Notes: generated by a model from the sequence alone, not told the origin. Positions 6,702-15,481 are shown, counted from the stretch's first letter. The stretch: 23,516 bases of DNA from Pseudomonadota bacterium (GCA_023430315.1 JAEZAW010000232.1:1-23516); one strand, 5' to 3'. A program made the numbers and translations.

Positions 6702-7658
6702 ATGGACTGGAGCACCCGCATTGGAAGGCGTATCAAGCTTCGCGACCTGCATATCCTGCAAGCTGCCGTGGAAACCGGAAGTATGGCCAGAGCCGCTGGC
6801 GAATTGGCCATTACACAGCCCGCAGTTTCGTATGCTATTGCCGAATTAGAGCATGCACTGGGTGTTCCATTGCTTGAGCGCACTTCTCAAGGCGTTACGC
6901 CAACGGTCTACGGGCAGGTAATGCTGGATCATAGCAATATCGTCTTCAATGAGTTGCGGCACGGGATCAACGAGATCAATTCGCTTGCCGATCCGTCCGT
7001 CGGAGAACTGCGCATCGGTACAACGCCGCCGATGTCCGCTATCGCCTCAGCCGTATTCAACACTTTCGTTCCCACTCATCCGCGTATGACATTCGCCCTC
7101 ACAGTGAGCGGCACCGATGTTCTGCTGGCCGAGTTGCGTCGACGAGAAGTCGAACTCGTCATCAGCAGACTGGCTGAATTCGTGAGTGACGAGGATCTCG
7201 ACGTGAGGACGCTATTTCATGACGAGCTCTCCGTCATTTGCAGCAAGCAGAGCAAGTGGGCGCGCAAACGCGGCGTTTCACTTGCTGATATCGTCGACGA
7301 ACCGTGGGTCTTTCCTCACGCGGGCGGGTTCTTGACGAAGGTGATCAAGGCCGCTTTCGAAGAGCAGGGCCTCAGCGTCCCCCGAGCCACCGTAACGACC
7401 CAATCCACTTATGCGCTCAGCGTGCTCGTAGCGAACGGACCATTCCTGGCTATGCATCCGGGTTGCATGCTGACAATGCCCAGAGAGCATCCCCTATTAG
7501 CGGCCGTCGACGTTCGCCTGCGCAAGACACGCGGAGCAATCGGCCTCATCACGCTGAAGAATCGATCCCTCAGCCCTGTGGCCAAGCTTTTCCTCAAGGC
7601 CGCAACAAGCACCGTTAAGTCCATACCGGGCGACAAAAAGGGCTCCCGCAGCGCCTAA
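6702..7658 (+). CDS. LysR-family transcriptional regulator (divergent from Bug receptor operon)
   Basis: A 318-residue LysR regulator. The N-terminal winged helix-turn-helix covers about residues 12-70 ('LRDLHILQAAVETGSMARAAGELAITQPAVSYAIAELEHALG'), followed by the linker and a periplasmic-binding-like effector domain (about 95-300, starting GELRIGTTPP). The opening 'RIKLRDLHIL' with Leu rather than the common Phe, and the effector region, are like regulators of aromatic or organic-acid catabolism that sit beside Bug receptors. GGGAG six bases before the ATG supports the start. It diverges from the Bug receptor operon, with a palindrome between, so it likely controls that operon and itself. 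The effector is unknown. Confidence 0.93.
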   Translation: MDWSTRIGRRIKLRDLHILQAAVETGSMARAAGELAITQPAVSYAIAELEHALGVPLLERTSQGVTPTVYGQVMLDHSNIVFNELRHGINEINSLADPSVGELRIGTTPPMSAIASAVFNTFVPTHPRMTFALTVSGTDVLLAELRRREVELVISRLAEFVSDEDLDVRTLFHDELSVICSKQSKWARKRGVSLADIVDEPWVFPHAGGFLTKVIKAAFEEQGLSVPRATVTTQSTYALSVLVANGPFLAMHPGCMLTMPREHPLLAAVDVRLRKTRGAIGLITLKNRSLSPVAKLFLKAATSTVKSIPGDKKGSRSA

Positions 7659-8078
7659 GCAGGGCGATTTCGAGTCTTTGCGTGCACACCCGTCCAACGG
7701 GCCTGCAAATGGTTTAGTTGGGGCTTCCTCGAGCTCTTTCACACTTTCGCTCGCTGCCGAGCTCACGCTTAAGGCGATCCGACGCTGAGGCTTCGATGCG
7801 ATCCTGCTCGCAACTTGATCGAAGCTTCACGCCCTCTCTCGCGGGCACTGCGGACTTCAGTGCAAGCGTGGGGCCGCGACCGAATCCAAAATGCCCTGAT
7901 GGCTCCGCGCCGCGTTCGATGGCGTGGCCCGCGTGCTGCAATTGCTCAGGGCCGCTATGGGCCATAAGCGGTCGTCGTGCTCATCCCTACGCGCAGAGGC
8001 GTCCAGGACTTCAGCCTATGGAGCGGGCGATCTATCTGGTGGTCGCACTAGCATGTAGTCAGCGCATTAGCCGACGGA
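7659..8078. other. intergenic region with coding relic and palindromic repeat
   Basis: No intact gene is seen between the LysR stop and the minus-strand protein at 8079. The section 7912-7974 contains the second copy of the coding relic and runs directly into TGGGCCATAAGCGGTCG, which recurs at 12061. A plus-strand ORF spanning 7718-8104 is Ser/Arg/Pro-rich without family resemblance and reads through the relic in a different frame, so I do not support it as a gene. Confidence 0.4.
7912..7974 (+). repeat. dispersed coding-relic repeat, copy 2, with palindromic tail
   Basis: Bases 7912-7956 match 3895-3939 at 39 of 45 positions. The continuing bases 7958-7974 are identical to 12061-12077 over 17 bases. 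The segment from 7952 (CCGCTATGGGCCATAAGCGG) is an imperfect inverted repeat with one bulged A. From memory, rhizobial genomes carry many GC-rich palindromic relics of this 'CCGCT...AGCGG' kind, so this may be a decayed repetitive element; that link is an inference. Confidence 0.5.
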
Positions 8079-8519
8079 CTATCGATGGCCATACAGCACG
8101 ATGAAGCTGTCCCGTTCGACGAATAAGAGCCGGAGCCGCTTGAGCAGTGCCAGCAATTCGCACGAGCAATCCTCTATCGCTGGGCTAATTAACCTGCCTC
8201 TGTGACGACTGTACCGGGGTGCGACCTTCACCCACTCTACGTGGATGCCGAAACTCCCCTCGGGGGTCCTTGCCCAGTCACCAAAGTATGCGGGAGCGTA
8301 CGGAAGCTCGAGAGGCTCAGGCACATCCGAGTCTACGCATTTGATCTGATAGGCAGGTGGAAATGGAAGCTTATCGGTACCTCGACATAGCTCCCGCCAC
8401 TTGGTGTCGTTCATGTATGAAGCCACGCCACGCTTGGCCAGGAGTTCCCTGATGCGTGCCTTCCGCTTCGTGTCGGCCAAAAGATGCACGTGACCGGGAT
8501 CGGGGGGCGCTGTTGCCAT
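8079..8519 (-). CDS. uncharacterised protein, possibly DUF6678-like
   Basis: A 146-residue soluble protein. Near residue 35 it has 'ASYMNDTKWRELCRG', then 'FPPAYQIKCVDSD', 'FGDWARTPEGSFGIHVEWVKV' (about 78-100) and a final region with 'HRGRLISPAIEDCSCELLALLKRL'. The 'NxTKWREL' start and the following arrangement of a short strand, a central Trp and an 'IEW/VEWVKV' strand recall DUF6678 proteins, which have no assigned role. The assignment is from memory and tentative. No clear Shine-Dalgarno precedes the ATG at 8519, and no operon partner is seen. The next plus-strand gene is absent; the LysR gene upstream is on the same strand, 234 bases away. Confidence 0.55.
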   Translation of the reverse strand: MATAPPDPGHVHLLADTKRKARIRELLAKRGVASYMNDTKWRELCRGTDKLPFPPAYQIKCVDSDVPEPLELPYAPAYFGDWARTPEGSFGIHVEWVKVAPRYSRHRGRLISPAIEDCSCELLALLKRLRLLFVERDSFIVLYGHR

Positions 8520-8753
8520 TTGTCGATTTTACAGCTCTTTTGAATGGCTGCAACGGGGCATGAGCACGCGTCGTGCTGTGCAAGTGTAGGTCTGCTGCGC
8601 CTTTAAGAGCCGCCGTCTCGGCTGAAATCGTCCTCTCCTCCTCCGCGACCGGAAATGCAATGATCCACATCGAAGGTCCGCGTCCGGCCATGAAGAAGAC
8701 GAACGCGTCCACTCGGACAACGCGTCGCACAAAGTTGCTCCATCCTGAACCTG

Positions 8754-9770
8754 CTATGAGCCACGCTTGTCTGGCATTGCCCCACCCGCACGATGATGCT
8801 TCGGCCCTCCACGCGGTGAACTCTTTGCATCCCACGCGAACGACGTGAGGAGATCGTAGAGCCAGGAGATACCGGCGTCCGTCACAGCGGCCTTGGTCGC
8901 AATGGCGCATACTGGGTCCCGCCGCTTCAGGACGTCGAGACCGACGGTCACCAACCCGAATTGCTCTGCACAGTGCTGAACCATGTGCCTCGGCAGTGTC
9001 CCCAGCAGATCAGTCCGCGCCAGTGTCGAGAGCGCCATCATAAAGCTCGGGACCGTGAGCACCACGCGGCGTGCCAGGCCCTGCTGGGCAAGCGCTGCGT
9101 CGACGACACCGTAGGGGTCGCCACTCATCGATACGAGAAGATGGCGCATAGCGCAGTAGTGCTTGAGGGTCGGCTTGCGCGCGAAGGGGTGACCCTTGCG
9201 CACGGTGACGACGAAGTCCTCCATGAAGAGCTCGTGCGCGACAAACCGCGGCGGCACCTCGCCGATCGGCAGAATGGCGATGTCGAGCGCGCGAGCATCG
9301 AGCACGGTGAGCGTCTGATGCCAGACCAGGCCCGTCGGCTTGCCACCGTGCTGGGGCAACAGCTGGACGAGGCCGACATCGATGCCTGGTGCTTGGCGCG
9401 CGAGTGCGGGAAGCAGATGCGTCAGCAGCACAGCTGAGATCGCGTCCGGTGCGCCGATGGTGAAGCGCCGCCGGGACCGCGCTGGATCGAACGGCTCGGC
9501 GCTGGCGATCACCGCGCCCGCCCGGGCAATGATGTCGGCGATGGCACCGGCCAACTCCGTCGCCCGCGCCGAGGGCACCACGCCCTTTGCGGTCCTCAGA
9601 AACAGCGGATCGTTGAGCACGCGCCTGAGCCGGCCAAGCCCGTGACTGACAGCCGACGGCGTCAAACTCAACCGGTCGGCGGCGCGCGCGACATGCCGCT
9701 CCTCGTACACGACGTGGAAGAGCACGAGGAGGTTGAGATCGATGCGGGAGAGATGAGCAGGGTTCAGCAT
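8754..9770 (-). CDS. LysR-family transcriptional regulator (NodD/LinR-like)
   Basis: A 338-residue LysR regulator. 'LSRIDLNLLVLFHVVYEERHVARAADRLSLTPSAVSHGLGRLRRVLNDPLF' (about 8-58) is the DNA-binding helix-turn-helix of the NodD/NahR/LinR branch, which typically has the 'DLNLL' start and 'FxRTxxGxxPT' element; here it is FLRTAKGVVPS. The effector-binding domain follows (about 103-310). The family usually ends near 'WLYDLL'; about 25 extra Gly/Pro/Lys-rich residues follow here, suggesting that the original stop has been lost or the gene end has drifted. It diverges from the DUF924/GST pair with 97 bases between, so it probably regulates them. The GC and codon use are higher than in the 4-8 kb part. 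Confidence 0.92.
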   Translation of the reverse strand: MLNPAHLSRIDLNLLVLFHVVYEERHVARAADRLSLTPSAVSHGLGRLRRVLNDPLFLRTAKGVVPSARATELAGAIADIIARAGAVIASAEPFDPARSRRRFTIGAPDAISAVLLTHLLPALARQAPGIDVGLVQLLPQHGGKPTGLVWHQTLTVLDARALDIAILPIGEVPPRFVAHELFMEDFVVTVRKGHPFARKPTLKHYCAMRHLLVSMSGDPYGVVDAALAQQGLARRVVLTVPSFMMALSTLARTDLLGTLPRHMVQHCAEQFGLVTVGLDVLKRRDPVCAIATKAAVTDAGISWLYDLLTSFAWDAKSSPRGGPKHHRAGGAMPDKRGS

Positions 9771-9867
9771 GGTTCTGAATACATATCACTGGCGTCATGA
9801 CTATTTCGCGGTCAATACCAGCGACCCCGGCCGGCTGCAATCCGGCACGAAGAACAAGGAGATGGTC

Positions 9868-10506
9868 ATGAGATGGTTTTCCCTCACCCCGACATTAGCC
9901 GCGATGCCACTGATCGCCACGCTCGCTGCCAACAGCCTTGCCGGGGCCGTACAGGCTGAGATCAGGGTGCCGGACGAGGCGCGCGCCGTCGTCACCTTCT
10001 GGCGCGCCGCCGGTCCGGGTCTCTGGTTCGCGAAGGATGAGGCCTTCGACAAGCACTTCCGCGAGCGCTTCCTTGCCGCGCACGAAGCGGCGGCCCGCGG
10101 CGAACTCGCCGGCTGGGCAACGAGTGCCGACGGTGCGCTGGCGCTCGTGATCCTGCTCGATCAGTTTCCGCGCAATGCATTTCGTGGCACGGCACGCATG
10201 TATGCCACGGACGGACATGCTCGGCTCGTGGCGGATGCCGCAATCCAGATCGGACATGATCACGCGGTCGAGAACGAGGTCGCAAAGTTCTTCTACCTGC
10301 CGTTCGCCCATTCCGAGGATCTCGCCGACCAGGAGCGCTCGGCGACGCTCACCCGCCGCCTAGGCGATCCGGATCTGTCGCACGCGCTCGGGCATCGCAA
10401 CATCATCCGCCGCTTTGGCCGCTTCCCACACCGTAATGCACTCCTCGGCCGCGGCACGACACCCGAGGAACAGCACTATCTTGAGAACGGTGGCTTCAAA
10501 GGATAG
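9868..10506 (+). CDS. DUF924 family protein with N-terminal signal peptide
   Basis: A 212-residue protein of the DUF924 family. The core matches the family in order: FWRAAGPGLWFAKDEAFDKHF, then 'AHEAAARGELAGWATSADGALALVILLDQFPRNAFRGTARMYATD' (about 75-120) and 'FFYLPFAHSEDLADQERS', then 'HRNIIRRFGRFPHRNALLGR'. DUF924 proteins are helical and TPR-like with no settled biochemical role. This copy begins with a Leu/Ala-rich stretch ending 'LAGAVQA', which looks like a cleavable signal peptide; most family members are cytosolic. ATG 9868 is preferred because AAGGAG lies six bases before it; ATG 9862 has no room, and the frame is open back to the LysR start. It is followed 41 bases later by a GST gene. 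Confidence 0.88.
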   Translation: MRWFSLTPTLAAMPLIATLAANSLAGAVQAEIRVPDEARAVVTFWRAAGPGLWFAKDEAFDKHFRERFLAAHEAAARGELAGWATSADGALALVILLDQFPRNAFRGTARMYATDGHARLVADAAIQIGHDHAVENEVAKFFYLPFAHSEDLADQERSATLTRRLGDPDLSHALGHRNIIRRFGRFPHRNALLGRGTTPEEQHYLENGGFKG

Positions 10507-10547
10507 CCCGGACTCGATCCCCCAAAACGCTATTCAAGGAACGTATC

Positions 10548-11210
10548 ATGAGCGACATCGAACTCTTCAGCATGCCGTTGTGTCCGTTTGCCCATCGCGT
10601 CAGGCTCGTTCTGGCGGAGAAGGCGATCGCCTACTGCCTGACGGAGGTCGACCTCAGCAACAAGCCGCAGGCGTTCCTCAAGGTCTCGCCCTACGGCAAG
10701 GTCCCGGCACTCCGGCATGGCAAGACGCACATCTGCGAGTCCGCAATCATCAACGAGTATCTCGACGAGGCTTTTCCCGATCCGCCGCTGCTGCCTCGCG
10801 AGCCCGCAGCGCGGGCGCAGGCGCGCTTCTGGATCGATTTCGCCAACTCTCGTTTGTTCGCTGTGACGGCGAGCCTGCTCTACGGCCCGCATCGGCAGAA
10901 CCGGTCGCCGGCGCTGGAGCAGATCGCCGCGACGCTTCGGTTCATAGAGACCGAGGCGCTGGCAAAACGGCCGGGGAGCGGACCGTATTGGCTAGGGGCA
11001 GAGCTCAGTCTCGTCGATGTGACCTTCTACCCCTGGTTCGAGCAGCTCGCGGCCCTGGAGCACCTTCGCGGCGTCCACATGCCGGCCGATCTGGAGCGGC
11101 TGGCGGCGTGGTGGGACACTGTCGCGCAACGCAGCGCGGTCCGTGCCATCGCTAAGCCTGCGCAATTCTATCTCGAGCACTACCCGCGCCACGAACAGGA
11201 AGTGGCTTAG
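10548..11210 (+). CDS. glutathione S-transferase family protein
   Basis: A 220-residue GST. The thioredoxin-like N-domain starts MSDIELFSMPLCPFAHRV with Cys12 in the CPFAHRV position used by omega- and lambda-like (Cys-type) GSTs. The cis-Pro motif is in 'SPYGKVPAL', and 'ESAIINEYLDEAFP' binds the gamma-glutamyl part. The helical C-domain starts about residue 85 and contains 'WLGAELSLVDVTFYPWFEQL', the N-capping box of GSTs. It would conjugate or reduce electrophiles, or reduce glutathionylated products. It is in an apparent operon with DUF924 upstream and the VOC fragment four bases downstream. The LysR gene at 8754 probably regulates it. Confidence 0.93.
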   Translation: MSDIELFSMPLCPFAHRVRLVLAEKAIAYCLTEVDLSNKPQAFLKVSPYGKVPALRHGKTHICESAIINEYLDEAFPDPPLLPREPAARAQARFWIDFANSRLFAVTASLLYGPHRQNRSPALEQIAATLRFIETEALAKRPGSGPYWLGAELSLVDVTFYPWFEQLAALEHLRGVHMPADLERLAAWWDTVAQRSAVRAIAKPAQFYLEHYPRHEQEVA

Positions 11211-11214
11211 CAAG

Positions 11215-11320
11215 ATGAACGTCATCGTGATCCATCACGTGTCATTCGGCGTCCGCGATCCAAAGCGCGTCGCCCGGGTGCTCGCCGCGCTCACGCAGGC
11301 TACGGCCGTGCAACCGCCAG
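11215..11320 (+). pseudogene. VOC (glyoxalase-like) domain protein, N-terminal fragment
   Basis: The ATG is four bases after the GST stop. The first about 35 residues, MNVIVIHHVSFGVRDPKRVA and RVLAALTQATAV, match the first beta-alpha unit of vicinal oxygen chelate (glyoxalase/dioxygenase) proteins, with a metal-binding-type His in 'IHHVSFGV'. The homology stops at about 11320 and the frame then continues to 11538 as a Gly/Arg-rich stretch, while the next bases code for a different protein in another frame. The rest of the about 140-residue protein is missing, so this is a truncated remnant. Confidence 0.6.
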
Positions 11321-11617
11321 ACGGCCCCGCGCCTGGCGGAGCTGGCACAGAAGGAGGAAGCCGGCCGCTCCTTCGACGAGGCCGATCTGCAATTCGAGTA
11401 CAAGGGTATGCGCGGCGCACCGTTCTCGGTCCTCCACGTCGACTACGAAACCCTGTCACGCATCGCCGGACGTCTCGGCTGGCGCTGCGAGGCGATTGCC
11501 AGAGATGGTGGGCACTATCTCGCCCGTGCCGAAGTTGATGCTTGTACTGAAGCAAAGGCTCCCGCTGTGCATTCAGCCGAACAATGCTCCTCAAGACGCG
11601 AGAGGTTACCTACGTAA
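11318..11617 (+). pseudogene. SAM-dependent methyltransferase C-terminal fragment
   Basis: In the second frame from about 11318, after the VOC fragment, the translation reads 'LAELAQKEEAGRSFDEADLQFEYKGMRGAPFSVLHVDYETLSRIAGRLGWRCEAIARDGGHYLAR'. I recognise this as the C-terminal region of a bacterial class I SAM-dependent methyltransferase family ('FEYKGMRGxPFSVLHVD' and 'LGWxCE'), by recall. No N-terminal SAM-binding motif is present upstream, because the sequence before it is the VOC fragment. After 'YLAR' the frame runs on to 11617 with no family resemblance. The join seems to be a deletion of the end of one gene and the start of another. Confidence 0.55.
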
Positions 11618-12332
11618 CTGTGCCAGCCGAGCCGTTGCCGCATCTTGGATGGACCTGCGCATCGTTCGAAGCACCGGCCCTTCCAGGAAGTCCTCCGTGA
11701 GGAGCATGTACGTGCCTGCTCTCGCTTTCCTTTTGGTCGGCATCGCCCTGGGTACCCGGTCATTGACAGCGCTGCCATCCACGTCGATGCAATCGTGGCG
11801 ACTGCACTGAAGCAGAGTTGAGTACGGGCTGTCCCGCGACCGCGTCGGACGTATCGCGCGAGCTGACGTTTGGACAGCACGAACGCATTGCTCACGCTTC
11901 CGGAACTGGCGGTTCGGCGGCACGACAGCACGACGATCCTTGTTCCAGTGCAGGCACGCTGCAACTGCTCAATACCGCTTTGGGTCAACTGCTGAGATGG
12001 GTGGTGCAATCTCAGTGTCCACTCCCCACCTGATAGCTTCCATCCGCGCTGTCGGTGCGCTGGGCCATAAGCGGTCGAAGTCGCATGGTTTCGATGAAGG
12101 GCCTGGAAGAACTTGCGGCTATGGTCTTCCGAGCCCTGGCGCGCTGGCAGGCTCCAGTGCTGTGCCGACATTAGGCAAGTCATTCAATCCAGCCCGTAAA
12201 GTACTAGCTGGACCTTGACGGCGCGGCTCCATCCTTGCCCAATAATCGGCGTGGCGACTGCGCAGCAATCCGTGTGGTCACGATGTTCAGTTCGAACCCG
12301 TTTCAGGGTTCCACAGCCGTCGCAGGGTACTC
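11618..12332. other. gene-poor region, with a copy of the palindromic relic
   Basis: About 715 bases with no gene I can support. The reading frames on both strands are rich in Ser, Arg and Thr with no motif or convincing ribosome site. The 17-base relic TGGGCCATAAGCGGTCG is at 12061-12077. The HK gene that follows has only a weak AGGG before its ATG. I see no terminator with a T run. Confidence 0.4.
12061..12077 (+). repeat. copy of 17-base palindromic relic
   Basis: TGGGCCATAAGCGGTCG is identical here and at 7958-7974. Sharing 17 bases by chance within a 23.5-kb window is unlikely. Here the preceding bases (CGCTGTCGGTGCGC) differ from copy 2, so the two-sided element is less complete. Confidence 0.5.
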
Positions 12333-15050
12333 ATGTCGGCGCAAAGGTGGATCTTTGGAAAGCTCCCGGGTTCCTTCTCCCTCCGAGGTCTGCTCCTCGC
12401 CATCGTACTGATCCTCACGATTCCGCCGCTGGTCGTCGAGGCGGTGCTGTTGTACCGCTACGCCGAAGGCGAGCGGGCGCGAGCGGAAGCTGAGCTGGAA
12501 GAGAGCGCGAAGGGAGCAGCTAACCTTATCGACAGCAAATTCAAGAGTGCCGAGAGTGTTCTGCGCGTACTTGCGGCGTCGCCGCTTCTAACCGCCGGCG
12601 ACTTGGCGTCTTTTGAGAGGCTGCTTCGCGAGCTAAGCCGTGATCTCGGCCACCCGCTCGAACTGATCGAGCCCGACGGCACGCAGGTCATTAACACCTT
12701 CTCGCAGCCCGGCGCGATCTTGCCACGCTCTGATGTGCGTCTTTGGGCGCCCACTATCTCGGAGCGCCGTCCCTACGTTACGAACGTCTTCCGCGGAGCG
12801 CTCAGCGGTGAAGGGACGGTGGCCGTCGTCGTGCCAGTCATTCGAAACGACGTTGTCAAAGGGACTCTGACTCTCAGCTTGTATGGAAGAGACTTTGCCG
12901 ACGTCATAAAGGCCCCTGGCGTCCCGGCGAACTGGATCGTTTCCGTCGTGGATCGCGACGGCGTGCATCTCCTGCGCTCGCATAAGAACGAGGAGTTCGC
13001 GGGGCGGCCGTTGGTGCCCGTACTGGTAGCTCATTTGAAGGCCCAGCAGAGCGGGACGCTGCGGACGACCACGCTCGAAGGGATCCCCGCGATTTCAACG
13101 ACGGCGCGAGCGCCCAACAGCGCATGGGCGGTGGCCATTGGGCGGCCGGTCGGCGAGCTTACGGCACCCCTTCAGCGCCAGTACCGCAACCTCTTTCTGG
13201 CAGGTCTTCTCATCGTCAGCGCGGGCATCGGGATCGCCTTACTGTTGGCTCGCCGTATCGATAGTGCGGTTGCGAATATGTCCGCGCAAGCGCAGGCCCT
13301 CGCGCGCGGTGAGCCGCACCCGCAGGTTCCGACCAATATCGTTGAGGCGCGGATCATCGACGAAGCGCTGGCGAAAGCCTCGGCTATTCTTTACGCCCGC
13401 CAGGAAGAGATGCGCGCCCTCAATGAGAGCCTTGAGCAGCAGGTTGCTGCGCGAACTGCAGAGCTAGCGGCAGCGAACGCCGAGCTCAGAGCGGAGATGC
13501 GACGACGTGCCGAAAGCGAGCAAAATTTCTCCGTCCTTGTCCAGGGTGTCGTCGACTACTCGCTCATCCTGTTGAAGCCCGACGGTACCGTCGCGACCTG
13601 GAACCAGGGGGCTGAGCGGATGAAGGGATATGCGGCTGAGGAGATCGTCGCCCTGCATTTCAGCCGCTTTTATACCGAGGAGGACCGGGAGCGCGGGGTG
13701 CCGGAGACGGTGCTCTCAGTCGCCGCCCGCGAGGGCAAGGTCGAGGTTGAGGGCTGGCGGGTGCGCAAGAGCGGAGAGCGTTTCTGGGCGCATACCGTGC
13801 TCGATGCGATCCGCGGCGAGGGAGGCGATCTAATCGGGTACGCCAAGATCACGCGCGACATCACCGAGCGCCGCCAGGCTGAGGCCGACCTCAAGCGCGC
13901 GCAGGATCAGCTCGCGCACGCGCAGAAAATGGAGGCGACCGGGCAGTTGACGGGCGGCATTGCGCACGACTTCAACAACATGCTCGCCGTCATCCTCGCG
14001 AGCGCGCGGCTGCTGCAGGAGCGGATGAAGCGCGGCGAGAACGTCCAGCAGTTCATCGACGGGATCCGAGACGCAGCCGAGCGGGGCGCAACGCTCACCA
14101 AGCGGCTGCTCGCCTTCTCGCGCCGGCAGCCGCTCGCGCCCCAGCCCGTCGACGCCAACCGGCTCGTGAAGGAGATGTCGGAAATTTTCCAGCGCACGAT
14201 CCCTGAGAACATTGAGATAGAAACGGTGCTAGCCGGCGGGCTGTGGGTGACCCGCGCCGACCCCAGCGCGTTGGAAAACGCGCTTCTGAACCTCGTTACC
14301 AACGCTCGCGACGCCATGCCGGAAGGCGGCAAGCTCACCATCGAAACGGCAAACACGCATCTCGACGATGGCTACGCGGCCGCGCACGCGGAAGTGACGG
14401 CGGGCCAATACGTGATGATTGCAATCACCGACACCGGCGCGGGTATGTCCCCGGAGGTGATCGGGCGCGCCTTTGAGCCGTTCTTCACCACGAAGGCGGT
14501 CGGCAAGGGGACGGGGCTGGGGCTGAGCCAGGTTTATGGCTTCGCCAAGCAATCCAACGGGCACGTCGCGATCTACAGCGAGAGCGGTCACGGCACGACG
14601 GTGAAGATCTACTTGCCGCGCGTCCACGCGGCGGAGACCGCGGTTGCGCGCCAGCGTGAGGGCGGACGCGACCTCGCGCTTGCGCGTCACAACGAGCAGA
14701 TCCTGCTCGTCGAAGACGACGCCACCGTGCGGGCCATGGCTCGTGAAATGCTGATCGAGCTTGGCTATCGGTGCGCCAGCGCAAGCGGCGGCGCTGAAGC
14801 TCTGGAGATCCTCGAGCACGAACCGATTGCCCTCATGATCACCGACGTTGTCATGCCGGGTATGAACGGCCGGCAGCTTGCTGACGCAGCAAAGCAACGC
14901 CGGCCGGATCTGAAAGTCATATTCACGACCGGCTACACGCAGAACGCCGTCGTCCACAACGGCGTTATCGATGCAGGGGTGGCGTTGCTGACGAAACCTT
15001 TTACCCTCGAGGCCCTCGGCCACAAGGTGCGAACGGTGCTGGAGAGCTGA
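12333..15050 (+). CDS. hybrid sensor histidine kinase (dCache-like, PAS, kinase, receiver)
   Basis: A 905-residue inner-membrane kinase. TM1 is about residues 18-42 and TM2 about 286-307. Between them is a periplasmic region of about 240 residues that looks like a double cache (dCache) sensor, containing 'ESVLRVLAASPLL' and 'NWIVSVVDRDGVHLLRS', typical of such sensors. After a membrane-proximal linker and coiled coil comes a PAS domain (about 396-512, 'YSLILLKPDGTVATWNQGAERMKGY' to 'GYAKITRDITERRQAE'). The H-box is GGIAHDFNN with His545. The kinase domain has Asn657 (N box), DTGAGM and GTGLGL. A receiver domain (about 785-905) ends the protein with phospho-acceptor Asp838 and Lys888. Such enzymes relay to a further phosphotransfer partner; none is adjacent. 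The translation start has only a weak ribosome site. Confidence 0.93.
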   Translation: MSAQRWIFGKLPGSFSLRGLLLAIVLILTIPPLVVEAVLLYRYAEGERARAEAELEESAKGAANLIDSKFKSAESVLRVLAASPLLTAGDLASFERLLRELSRDLGHPLELIEPDGTQVINTFSQPGAILPRSDVRLWAPTISERRPYVTNVFRGALSGEGTVAVVVPVIRNDVVKGTLTLSLYGRDFADVIKAPGVPANWIVSVVDRDGVHLLRSHKNEEFAGRPLVPVLVAHLKAQQSGTLRTTTLEGIPAISTTARAPNSAWAVAIGRPVGELTAPLQRQYRNLFLAGLLIVSAGIGIALLLARRIDSAVANMSAQAQALARGEPHPQVPTNIVEARIIDEALAKASAILYARQEEMRALNESLEQQVAARTAELAAANAELRAEMRRRAESEQNFSVLVQGVVDYSLILLKPDGTVATWNQGAERMKGYAAEEIVALHFSRFYTEEDRERGVPETVLSVAAREGKVEVEGWRVRKSGERFWAHTVLDAIRGEGGDLIGYAKITRDITERRQAEADLKRAQDQLAHAQKMEATGQLTGGIAHDFNNMLAVILASARLLQERMKRGENVQQFIDGIRDAAERGATLTKRLLAFSRRQPLAPQPVDANRLVKEMSEIFQRTIPENIEIETVLAGGLWVTRADPSALENALLNLVTNARDAMPEGGKLTIETANTHLDDGYAAAHAEVTAGQYVMIAITDTGAGMSPEVIGRAFEPFFTTKAVGKGTGLGLSQVYGFAKQSNGHVAIYSESGHGTTVKIYLPRVHAAETAVARQREGGRDLALARHNEQILLVEDDATVRAMAREMLIELGYRCASASGGAEALEILEHEPIALMITDVVMPGMNGRQLADAAKQRRPDLKVIFTTGYTQNAVVHNGVIDAGVALLTKPFTLEALGHKVRTVLES

Positions 15051-15481
15051 AGAACATCATTTCGTGCGCACGCTCTTCGCAGGGCGTATGCTAGCTCCAG
15101 CCATTGGTCCAGATTCAGATCGTTGAAACCCCTGACACAGAAGGAGTCGAGCGCGGCGATCGTCTACATACGCGATATCTTCCCAATCACTCAACCAACT
15201 GCGCCACTAACTGCAGTCGTCAGGCGATCGCGGAAGAAGGCCGAGCGGGAGTAACCTGCGGGCGGACGAGGTGATCACGCGGCACGCCACCCGAGTCCGC
15301 TCAGGGTCAAAACGCGTCGGTTCGCTCAGCGGCGGCCCTCATCCGCTTCGCTCTTAGTAGCCGATGTCTCATACGCCGGCGACCAGCTCACCCGCCAATT
15401 GAAAGCCGAGAAGAGTTGCCATGCCGCTGATCATCGGTGCCCTTTCGTCAACTGTTGAGCAGGTGCCGAATCCTGTGCGGG
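15051..15481. other. intergenic region, no supported gene
   Basis: About 430 bases without a supportable gene. A frame from about 15123 to 15254 encodes 'LTQKESSAAIVYIRDIFPI' and a basic tail, but it has only a TTG candidate start and no ribosome site, so it is not called. Around 15294-15330 the bases CCGCTCAGGGTCAAAA resemble the palindromic relic type seen elsewhere in this window. No strong terminator for the kinase gene was seen. Confidence 0.35.

Noticed and set aside
11515..12183. 222-residue minus-strand ORF in the gene-poor region
   Set aside because: Composition is Arg/Ser/Thr-rich with no motif. It overlaps the methyltransferase fragment on the other strand.
15123..15254. Short coding-looking frame (LTQKESSAAIVYIRDIFPI)
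   Set aside because: There is no ATG, no ribosome site, only a TTG candidate, and no family recognition.
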